Source of the DNA: Schaalia sp. 19OD2882
GTDB taxonomy: Bacteria; Actinomycetota; Actinomycetes; Actinomycetales; Actinomycetaceae
Reading direction: 5' to 3'
Assembly: GCF_018986735.1 (NCBI RefSeq)
Contig: NZ_CP065521.1
Span: 1,364,001-1,428,000 of the forward strand
DNA: 64,000 bases
The notes under the pieces are model-generated. The model saw nothing but the letters and a program-made list of their open reading frames with translations, ran no database searches and was not told the DNA's origin. Below are positions 57,367 through 64,000 of this stretch, one piece after another; the first letter of the stretch is position 1, and the number at the start of each line of letters is the position of its first letter. Made by a program: the position numbers and the translations under genes.

Positions 57367-58200
57367 TCACTTGCTCGGGTGCAGCAGCGAGGGTGCTGCG
57401 CCCAGGAGGGTTCGGGTGTAGTCGTCACTCGGGTCGGCCAGCACCTGCGCCGCCGAGCCGTGTTCGACGACCTTCCCCTTGTTCATGACGACGATCGTGT
57501 CGGAGACGTACCTGACGGTCTGGATGTCGTGGCTGATGAAGACCATCGCCAGGTCCAGTTCCTTCTTCAGGTCGGTGAGCAGGTTGAGGATCTGGGCGCG
57601 CACCGACACATCCAGTGCGGAGGTCGGCTCGTCCGCAATGATCGCCAACGGGTTCAACGACAGGGCACGGGCGATCGCCACTCGCTGGCGCTGACCTCCC
57701 GAAAGCTGCCCGGGGAGGGCGTCCAGCACGGAGGTCGGCAACCCGACCATCTGGATGAGGTCGCGCACACGCTTCGCCCGGCTCTTCGGCTCACCGATGC
57801 CGTGCACCTGAAGCGGGTCCATGAGCTGGTCACGCACCACCATGCGCGCGTTCAGGGCGGTCGCCGGGTCCTGGAAGACGACGGAGACGACTCGGCCGAT
57901 CTCGCGCCGGTTGGCGGCTGTGCGGCGGGTCACCTCCTGGCCGTTGAAGAACACCTGGCCCTTCGTCGGGGACTGCAGGCCGCACATGACATTCGCAGTG
58001 GTCGACTTGCCGGAACCGGATTCGCCGACCAGGCCGATCGTCTCTCCCGGCATGAGGGCCAGGTTGACGTTCTGGACGGCGCGCACCTGGTTCGGCTTGA
58101 AGATCGAGCCGGTTCGGGTGCGGAAAGTGACATCCACGTCGCGCAGCTCGATGATCGGCGTCGAGCCCTTCGCCATCTGCCTGACGGTGTCGGTCGTCAT
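57367..58200 (-). CDS. satD: Sialic acid ABC transporter ATP-binding protein (OppF/DppF-like)
   Basis: This 277-aa ATPase of the peptide/nickel transporter family has Walker A GESGSGKSTT near residues 59-68, Q-loop VFQDPATALN near 108-117, signature [15 protein letters not shown] near 166-180 and Walker [14 protein letters not shown] near 188-200. The ATG overlaps the stop of the upstream fusion gene (ATGA). It is the second ATPase of the heterodimeric motor, together with the ATPase half of the fusion protein. Confidence 0.92.
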   Translation of the reverse strand: MTTDTVRQMAKGSTPIIELRDVDVTFRTRTGSIFKPNQVRAVQNVNLALMPGETIGLVGESGSGKSTTANVMCGLQSPTKGQVFFNGQEVTRRTAANRREIGRVVSVVFQDPATALNARMVVRDQLMDPLQVHGIGEPKSRAKRVRDLIQMVGLPTSVLDALPGQLSGGQRQRVAIARALSLNPLAIIADEPTSALDVSVRAQILNLLTDLKKELDLAMVFISHDIQTVRYVSDTIVVMNKGKVVEHGSAAQVLADPSDDYTRTLLGAAPSLLHPSK

Positions 58201-60194
58201 CGGTCTGCTCCTTCGGCGGCGCCGGCCATGTGTGCCTCAAGGTCCGGCAGGCTGGCGTAACGGTGTCCGGGTGAGACCTCGACCATGGTCGGTCGGATGT
58301 CCTCCCCGTAGTCGGGGTGCGAGGAACGCGGCGCGAAGCGGTCGCCCTTGGGGAAGTCGCGCGGGCTGGGCACGGTACCGGGCACTTGGTGAAGGCGCTC
58401 CGCCCCGCCCTCGATCGACAGAACGGACCCCAGCAGGCCACGGGTGTACTCGTGACGGGGATCGGTGAGCAATTCCCGCATCGGAGCCTGCTCGACGACT
58501 TGTCCGGCGTACATGACGGTGACCGAATGGGCCACCTCGGCGACGAGGGCGAGGTCGTGGCTGACGAAGATCATGGCGAAGCCGAGCTTCTCACGCAGTT
58601 CATTGAGCAGTTCGATGACCTGCTTCTGGACGGTGACGTCCAGTGCGGTGGTCGGTTCGTCGGCGATGACGAGCTTCGGGTCGCGGGTCAGGGCCATGGC
58701 GATGAGGACCCGCTGGCGTTGTCCGCCCGAGAGCTCGTGCGGGTAGGACTCCAGCGTGCGTTTGGGGTCCAGTCCCACCAGTTCGAGAAGTTCCTCGGCG
58801 CTGCGCTTTCCACCGCGCTTGGTCAACTGCGCCATCTGCGAGCGGATGAGCATCGACGGGTTGAGGCTCGACAGCGCGTCCTGGTAGATCATGGCGATCT
58901 CGTTGCCGCGCAGGGCCAGACGTTCCTTCGTCGGCATCGTCAGCAGGTCCTTGCCCTGGTAGAACACCTCTCCGGTGATCTGCGCCTTCGGGTCCAGCAG
59001 TCCGATGATCGCCAAAGAGGTGATCGACTTGCCCGATCCGGACTCGCCGACCAGGCCCATCGTCTCGCCCGGGCGGACGGAGAAGGACACGTGGTCGATC
59101 ACGTCGACGTCACCGTGACGTGGGAAGCGGATGCACAGGTCCTTGACTTCGAGCAGTGCCGGCTCGGAGGAGTCGAAGACCAGGCGGTCCGTGCGGGCGG
59201 CCTCGACCTCGCGCATGCGGGCCAGGGCCTCTTCCAGGCTCTCCGCCTGGGCGGCGTGGGCGGCCACCGGGTCCAGCAGAAGCCGGTCGGCTTCGCGGTC
59301 GCCCGAGGTCTGGTCCGGCGAGGGTGCCGCACCCTTGGGGGCGGCGACCATCGCATCGGTGATGCCCTCGGACAGGATGTTCAGGCAAAGGACGGTGATC
59401 ATGATGGCAAGGCCCGGGAAGAGGGCCTGCCACCAGCGTCCGGCCAGAACACCTGCGCGGGCGTCGGACAGGATGTTGCCCCACGTGGGGGTCGGTTCCT
59501 GGATGCCGGCCTGGATGAAGGACAGGGAGGCTTCGAACACGATCGCATCAGCCACGAGGACGGTGGCGAAGACGAGGATCGGCGCAATGCAGTTGCGTGC
59601 CACATGCTTGACGAGGATCCACGGGGCCGAGGCGCCCGAGACGACGACCGCGTTGACGTAGTCCTCGCCGTACTCACTCATGATGTTCGCCCGAACCACG
59701 CGCGTGAGCTGAGGGATGTAGAGGAAGCCGATCGCCAGGATGATGACGACGAGGGAGTTGCCGAACACGGAGACGAAGACCGCGGCCAGGGCAATGCCCG
59801 GGAAGGACATGATGATGTCCATGATGCGCATGACGATCTCGGAGACCCACTTGCGCGACACAGCCGCGATCGAGCCGATGACGGCGCCGCACACGAGGGC
59901 GAAGGCCGTGGCCGACAGACCGATGATCAGCGAGTAGCGGGCACCGTGGATCATGCGTGACAGGACGTCGCGGCCCTTCTCGTCCGTGCCGAAGAGGTGG
60001 TCGCCTGTGGGCGCCTGGCGCGCGATGTCGATGGCCAGCGGGTCGTGCGGTGCGATGAGCGGCGCAAGGATGGCCATCAGCGCAATCAGGACGATCACGA
60101 CAAGGGAGATGGTCGAACCCACCGAGAGGCGTCCGACCTTGAAGTGGACCTTGCCGGCGTTCGCCTCGAGTTTCTTCGTGAGATTGGGACGCAT
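58197..60194 (-). CDS. satC: Sialic acid ABC transporter permease-ATPase fusion (DppC + DppD type)
   Basis: This 665-aa protein joins an Opp/Dpp C-type permease to an ATPase. Residues about 1-295 have an N-terminal membrane segment near 28-48, the IARQAPTGDHLFGTDEKGRDVLSR segment near 60-80, several membrane spans and the EAA loop region (VVVSGASAPWILVKHVA near 192). A charged linker (about 300-350) leads to the ATPase half, with Walker A GESGSGKSITS near 389, signature LSGGQRQRVLIA near 489 and Walker B ADEPTTALD near 513. I recall a similar permease-ATPase fusion in other bacterial sialic acid ABC systems. It starts 3 nt after the satB stop. Confidence 0.92.
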   Translation of the reverse strand: MRPNLTKKLEANAGKVHFKVGRLSVGSTISLVVIVLIALMAILAPLIAPHDPLAIDIARQAPTGDHLFGTDEKGRDVLSRMIHGARYSLIIGLSATAFALVCGAVIGSIAAVSRKWVSEIVMRIMDIIMSFPGIALAAVFVSVFGNSLVVIILAIGFLYIPQLTRVVRANIMSEYGEDYVNAVVVSGASAPWILVKHVARNCIAPILVFATVLVADAIVFEASLSFIQAGIQEPTPTWGNILSDARAGVLAGRWWQALFPGLAIMITVLCLNILSEGITDAMVAAPKGAAPSPDQTSGDREADRLLLDPVAAHAAQAESLEEALARMREVEAARTDRLVFDSSEPALLEVKDLCIRFPRHGDVDVIDHVSFSVRPGETMGLVGESGSGKSITSLAIIGLLDPKAQITGEVFYQGKDLLTMPTKERLALRGNEIAMIYQDALSSLNPSMLIRSQMAQLTKRGGKRSAEELLELVGLDPKRTLESYPHELSGGQRQRVLIAMALTRDPKLVIADEPTTALDVTVQKQVIELLNELREKLGFAMIFVSHDLALVAEVAHSVTVMYAGQVVEQAPMRELLTDPRHEYTRGLLGSVLSIEGGAERLHQVPGTVPSPRDFPKGDRFAPRSSHPDYGEDIRPTMVEVSPGHRYASLPDLEAHMAGAAEGADR

Positions 60195-60197
60195 GTG

Positions 60198-61154
60198 TCA
60201 CACCGTCCTGATTCGAGGGTTGATGAGGATGTACAGCATGTCGACGACGATGTTCACGACGACGAATGCGAGTGCCACGACCACGGTGACACCTTGGACG
60301 AGGGTCGGCTCGTTGTTCTGGACCCCTTGGAGGATGGCCATGCCCATGCCCGGCAGGTTGAAGATGACTTCGATGACGACTGCGCCACCCATGAGGTATC
60401 CGATTCGCAGACCGAGGACGGTCACCGGGGTGATGAGGGCGTTGCGCAGGACGTTGCGTGAGACGACCACGGCCTTGGGGACGCCCGCGCCGAGGGCGGT
60501 TCGCACGTAGTCCTTGTCGAGTTCTTCGACCATGGCGGTACGGATGACTCGGGTGAGGGACCCTGCCACCGGGACCCCCAGGGCGAAGGCCGGCATTGCC
60601 ATGCGCAGCGCCCACGCCTGCGGGTCGACGGAGAACGGCACGAGTTTGCCCGAGGCGGGCAGCAGGTGCAGGTTCGCGGAGAACAGGAGGATCAACAGGA
60701 CTGCGAGCCAGAAGGACGGGGTGGCGATGCAGGCGATGGAGAACACGCGGATCACCTGGTCGGGCCAGCGATCACGGTAGAGGGCGGCGACGATGCCGAG
60801 GATGACGGCCAGGACGACGGCGATGGCAAGACCCATGAAGGTCAGCTGCATGGTGATGGGGAAGGCCCCACCGACCTTTTCGGCCACGGAGGCGCGGTTG
60901 GCTCCGTAGGTGCCCAGGTCCCCACGCAAGAGTCCGGCCAGGAAGTCGAGGAATCGCACGAACCAGTGGCGGTCCAGACCGTATTCGGCGCGGTACTGGG
61001 CCAGTGCCTCCGGGGTCGCGCCCTCGCCCAGAGCATTCTGGGCCGGGTCGACCTTGGAGAACGACATGAGGAAGAAGACGAGGAATGTCACGCCGAACAC
61101 CATGATCGGTAGTGCGACCAGGCGCCGGCCGATGAGACGCAGGAGATTGTTCAC
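60198..61154 (-). CDS. satB: Sialic acid ABC transporter permease (OppB/DppB-like)
   Basis: This 318-aa integral membrane protein starts with a membrane segment near residues 12-32. It has the DppB-type FLAGLLRGDLGTYG near 69-82, multiple spans, and the EAA loop around MVEELDKDYVRTALGAGVPK near 208-227. It pairs with the permease half of SatC. A 13-bp hairpin between satA and this gene may lower its expression relative to the binding protein. Confidence 0.92.
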   Translation of the reverse strand: MNNLLRLIGRRLVALPIMVFGVTFLVFFLMSFSKVDPAQNALGEGATPEALAQYRAEYGLDRHWFVRFLDFLAGLLRGDLGTYGANRASVAEKVGGAFPITMQLTFMGLAIAVVLAVILGIVAALYRDRWPDQVIRVFSIACIATPSFWLAVLLILLFSANLHLLPASGKLVPFSVDPQAWALRMAMPAFALGVPVAGSLTRVIRTAMVEELDKDYVRTALGAGVPKAVVVSRNVLRNALITPVTVLGLRIGYLMGGAVVIEVIFNLPGMGMAILQGVQNNEPTLVQGVTVVVALAFVVVNIVVDMLYILINPRIRTV

Positions 61155-61183
61155 GGCGAAGACTCCAATGGATCCGGACGTGG

Positions 61184-61214
61184 ACCGGGGGCGGGAACGA
61201 GTCCCGCCCCCGGT
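61184..61214 (-). terminator. Intercistronic hairpin between satA and satB
   Basis: A perfect 13-bp stem ACCGGGGGCGGGA/TCCCGCCCCCGGT with a 5-nt loop lies 7 nt after the satA stop and 29 nt before satB. Hairpins at this position commonly stabilise the binding-protein mRNA or partly terminate transcription. Confidence 0.75.
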
Positions 61215-61221
61215 GCGGACG

Positions 61222-62811
61222 TCACTTGGTGTTGACGTCGATGAAGCTCAGGCCGGTCGTGGAGATCGGCTTGAAGCCGTCGAGCTGGTCGGCCATGTAG
61301 CCGGTGAGCACTTGACGGTGGAAGAGCGGGTAGAGCGGGACCTCGTCGGAGATGATGTCGAAGGCCTCGTTCCACTTGGCCTGCTGGGCGTCGCCGTCGG
61401 CCTGCAGGGCGGCATCCATGGCTGCGTGCAGCTTGGCGTAGGCCTCAGGAGCGGTCTCCTTCCAGTGGTTGCGAGCATTCGTCCACTTGTTGTCTCCGTA
61501 CCACCAGCTCATGAGCAGGTCGGGGTCCTGACCGAAGGTCGAGGGGTCACCGGGAGCCAGGAAGACGTCGTTGAGGGTGCGCTTGTCACCATCGATGTCG
61601 TCGTACAGGGCGGAGGAGGCCAGCGACTTGATCTCGGCTTCGATGCCCACGGCCTTGAGGTCGTTCTGGATCTGCGGGGCCAGAGCAGCGATCCACGGGT
61701 GGTCGGTGGTGGCCAGGGTGAGCTTCAGGTTGGCCACACCCGCCTCCGCCAACAGGGCCTTGGCCTTGGCCGGGTCATGGGTGAAGACGTTCTTGGCCTT
61801 GTGGTAGTTCGGGTGGGTCTCGGGCAGGAAGGAGGTGGCCGGTGCCGCGTTGCCGCCCATGGCGTTGGCGATCAGCTTCTCGGTGTCGATCGCGTAGAGG
61901 AAGGCCTGACGGACCTTGGCGTTGTCGAAGGGCTTCTGCGCGGTGTTGAACATGAGGAAGGGCAGGTTGAAGCCCTGGACCTTCTCGACGGTCGCGCCGG
62001 CGGCCTCGAGCTGCGGGACGACGTCGGCGGGCACGTTCTCCATGACCTGGACGGTGCCCTCCTGCATGGCGGTGGTGCGCGCGGTGTCGTCCTTGATGAT
62101 GGAGTACTCCATCTTCTCGGCCTTTGCCGGGTGGTCACCGTTGTAGTGCGGGTTCGGCACGAAGTGGATCATCTGCTCGTCGATGGACTCGTACATCCAC
62201 GGGCCCGAGCCGATCGGCTTGGCCTTGGCCTGGTCCTCGGTCATCGAGGCGGGCAGGACGCGCACCAGGGACAGGCGGGCCTTGAACACGTTGGTCTTGA
62301 ACTTCAGGGTGATGGTGACGGTGGTGTCGTCCTTGGCCTCCACCTTCTCGATGAAGGAGAGCATCGGCGCGTAGAGGGCACCTTCTTCAGTGTTGCGCTT
62401 GAAGGACTCGACGACGTCCTTGGCGGTGACCGGCGTGCCGTCGGAGAACTTGGCGTCCTTTCGCAGGGCGATCTCGTAGACCGTGTCGGAGACCTTGGTG
62501 GGCTCGTCGTCGGCTGCCAGCGCCTTGTAGGGCTGGAAGGTGACCATGTCGAGGTTGTACAGGCCCTCCATGACGTGGAGGTTGGTGCCGTTGGCAAGGG
62601 CGGAGCCCGCGTTGGTCGGGCTGTAGTTCTTCGTCTCGTAGGCGACTGCGGCCGTCAGGGTGCCTCCGGTGGCTCCCGAGCCGGACTGACCGCCACCGGC
62701 GGAACCTGACTGCCCTGCGGGCTGTGAGCCACCTCCGCAGGCGGTGAGAACAAGGGCAAGGGTGGCGGCTGCAGCTGCTGCTCCGGCCCACCTCTTGTTG
62801 TGGAAGCGCAT
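61222..62811 (-). CDS. satA: Sialic acid ABC transporter substrate-binding lipoprotein
   Basis: This 529-aa SBP_bac_5 (peptide/nickel-type) protein has a lipoprotein signal with lipobox LTAC near residues 22-25, then a Gly/Ser-rich tether (about 26-48). Family motifs include LRKDAKFSDGTPVTAKDVVESFKR near 115-138 and the conserved KPIGSGPWMY near 195-204. The C-terminal lobe has WNEAFDIISDEVPLYPLFHR near 485-504. AGAGGA precedes the ATG. Sialic acid as ligand is inferred from the operon. A minus-strand TACAAT (62869-62874) is the likely -10. Confidence 0.92.
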   Translation of the reverse strand: MRFHNKRWAGAAAAAATLALVLTACGGGSQPAGQSGSAGGGQSGSGATGGTLTAAVAYETKNYSPTNAGSALANGTNLHVMEGLYNLDMVTFQPYKALAADDEPTKVSDTVYEIALRKDAKFSDGTPVTAKDVVESFKRNTEEGALYAPMLSFIEKVEAKDDTTVTITLKFKTNVFKARLSLVRVLPASMTEDQAKAKPIGSGPWMYESIDEQMIHFVPNPHYNGDHPAKAEKMEYSIIKDDTARTTAMQEGTVQVMENVPADVVPQLEAAGATVEKVQGFNLPFLMFNTAQKPFDNAKVRQAFLYAIDTEKLIANAMGGNAAPATSFLPETHPNYHKAKNVFTHDPAKAKALLAEAGVANLKLTLATTDHPWIAALAPQIQNDLKAVGIEAEIKSLASSALYDDIDGDKRTLNDVFLAPGDPSTFGQDPDLLMSWWYGDNKWTNARNHWKETAPEAYAKLHAAMDAALQADGDAQQAKWNEAFDIISDEVPLYPLFHRQVLTGYMADQLDGFKPISTTGLSFIDVNTK

Positions 62812-62868
62812 GGCTTATCCTCTCCGTTGAGTGTCACACTGGCATCCTTCGGACGCCGAGGTAGGTTA

Positions 62869-62874
62869 ATTGTA
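62869..62874 (-). promoter_or_regulatory. -10 box of the sialic acid operon
   Basis: TACAAT on the minus strand lies 57 nt before satA. The regulator palindrome (62877-62887) begins 2 nt upstream of it, so bound repressor would overlap the polymerase site. The -35 is poor. Confidence 0.5.
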
Positions 62875-63647
62875 TGTTGTCTGACAAGTTCACTGACGTC
62901 GAAGCGTCAGATGTGTCCAAACTGTTATCTCAGGTCTCCGTCAGAGATGACGGATCGAGTGTGCCCATGGTCAATCGCTCGACGGCGACCATGGATGCCA
63001 TCAAGAGCCACATCCTGCGCAACCGGCTCTCCACAGGTGACCCATTGCCCACCGAGGCCGCCCTCGGCGCAGAGGTGGGTGTCTCCCGGTCCTCCGTGCG
63101 CGAGGCCCTGCGCAAACTCGAAGCCCTGGACATAGTCCAGGTGCGCCAAGGTGCGGGCTCCTTCGTGGGCGGCATGTCGCTGGAACCCATGATCCAGACC
63201 CTGGTCCTGCGTGCGTCACTGGCCTCGGCCAACCGCGAGGACTTCCTCCAGGAGGTCGTCGACGCCAGGCGCGCCCTCGACCTGGGCATCGCCTCGGAGA
63301 TCGTCGCAGCCCACCACGACACTCCGGATCCCGAGCTGGACGCCATCGTCGAAGAGATGGAGAAGCTCGCCCGCGCCGGACAGCGCTTCATGAACGAGGA
63401 CATCTCCTTCCACATGCGGCTGCTGGCGCCATTGGACAGTCACCTGGCACGCCAGCTGTACTCGGCCTTCTGGTTCGTCCACATGTCCATCGTCCCAGAA
63501 CTCGGCGAAGGTGTGGACGAGGGGCTGCTGAGAACCGCCAATGCTCACCGGGCCATGTTGGACACGGCGCGTTCGGGTGACGTGGAAGCCTATCGAGAAG
63601 CCGTCAGGGAGCACTACGTGCCACTCGCCGAGATCCTCCACCACTGA
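62874..63647 (+). CDS. nanR: GntR family (FCD-type) regulator, NanR-like
   Basis: This FadR/FCD protein of up to 257 aa has an N-terminal winged helix (LPTEAALGAEVGVSRSSVREALRKLEALDIVQVRQGAGSFVG, about residues 58-99). The C-terminal FCD domain has metal/effector-pocket residues (DARRALDLGIASEIVA near 130, FHMRLLAPLDSHL near 181, AHRAMLDTARSGDVEAYREAVREH near 223-246). ATG 62874 gives the longest form. An alternative start at 62967 (226 aa) is plausible, because the A/T-richer stretch between contains the operator. It is divergent from satA and probably represses the nan/sat operon until sialic acid or an intermediate is present. Confidence 0.88.
   Translation: MLSDKFTDVEASDVSKLLSQVSVRDDGSSVPMVNRSTATMDAIKSHILRNRLSTGDPLPTEAALGAEVGVSRSSVREALRKLEALDIVQVRQGAGSFVGGMSLEPMIQTLVLRASLASANREDFLQEVVDARRALDLGIASEIVAAHHDTPDPELDAIVEEMEKLARAGQRFMNEDISFHMRLLAPLDSHLARQLYSAFWFVHMSIVPELGEGVDEGLLRTANAHRAMLDTARSGDVEAYREAVREHYVPLAEILHH
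62877..62887. promoter_or_regulatory. GntR/FCD operator palindrome
   Basis: TTGTCTGACAA is a perfect inverted repeat that matches the FadR/FCD-subfamily consensus TNGTNNNACNA. It lies between the satA -10 and the gntR gene. A second, looser inverted repeat (CTGACG/CGTCAG) is at 62893-62910. Confidence 0.7.
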
Positions 63648-63717
63648 GCCGAGGAATCCGCCGACTGCACGGCCGTCCTCGTCCTCGCCCACGGACGAAT
63701 CTCACGAAGGGAGAGGG

Positions 63718-64000
<283 letters not shown>

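Overview
The window looks like chromosomal DNA from a high-G+C actinobacterium. The evidence is heavy G/C in third codon positions, frequent GTG starts, several start codons placed 6-9 nt after a TAnnnT -10 box (leaderless style), an actinobacterial-type SUF operon (sufR-sufBDCSU-sufT), an ImuA'/ImuB/DnaE2 mutasome, and a tyrS ... tlyA-nadK-recN-steA-steB block in the order I recall from Mycobacterium tuberculosis (around Rv1689-Rv1700). A host-type sialic acid cluster, a putative queuine salvage pair and the gene content suggest Actinomycetaceae (Actinomyces/Schaalia-like). That placement is inference and was not checked against 16S databases.

Layout. 1-5.9 kb: the 3' part of an aldo/keto-reductase-like pseudoenzyme, an acidic small protein, an NDH-2/AIF-like flavoprotein, a GNAT-pyrophosphohydrolase fusion, a DsbA-like protein, tRNA-Leu(GAG) with a strong terminator, and a divergent MarR/HAD pair. 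6-14.7 kb: a DNA damage tolerance region on the minus strand, imuA'-imuB, a SWIM-SNF2 helicase and dnaE2, with perfect LexA boxes upstream of imuA' and of dnaE2. 14.8-19.1 kb: a PEBP-like protein, trmL, lpdA and a double-lipoyl E2. 19.1-25.6 kb: a membrane pseudokinase-like protein, a DUF4191 protein, a polar amino acid ABC transporter and an ABC-F protein. 25.8-30.7 kb: yhhQ-tgt-metallopeptidase (ATGA-coupled), then an acyl-CoA ligase. 30.7-37.1 kb: the complete SUF iron-sulfur operon. 37.2-46.5 kb: NUDIX, steB/mctB-like, steA, recN, nadK, tlyA, a 55-aa protein and a 977-aa protein joining an Arg/Asp-rich repeat domain, a helical region and a HAD-IIA phosphatase. 46.7-52.1 kb: a complete rRNA operon (5S, 23S, 16S; minus strand) with promoter, leader and terminator. 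52.3-53.5 kb: tyrS. 53.7-63.6 kb: a sialic acid uptake and catabolism operon (satA-satB-satC::D-satD-nanA-DUF4862-nanK-nanE) with a divergent GntR/FCD regulator. The right edge holds the 3' part of argH.

How the parts fit. The sialic acid operon imports Neu5Ac by a peptide-type ABC transporter and converts it to ManNAc, ManNAc-6-P and GlcNAc-6-P. A perfect TNGTNNNACNA palindrome between satA and the GntR gene is the likely operator. The mutasome region encodes the ImuA'/ImuB accessory pair and the DnaE2 polymerase under LexA control. The tlyA-steB block mixes rRNA methylation, NADP synthesis, DNA repair and cell separation functions, as in other Actinobacteria, but here an rRNA operon separates tyrS from the rest. 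The most unusual single gene is the Arg/Asp repeat-HAD fusion at 43.5-46.5 kb. I saw no CRISPR array, prophage, integrase or insertion sequence.
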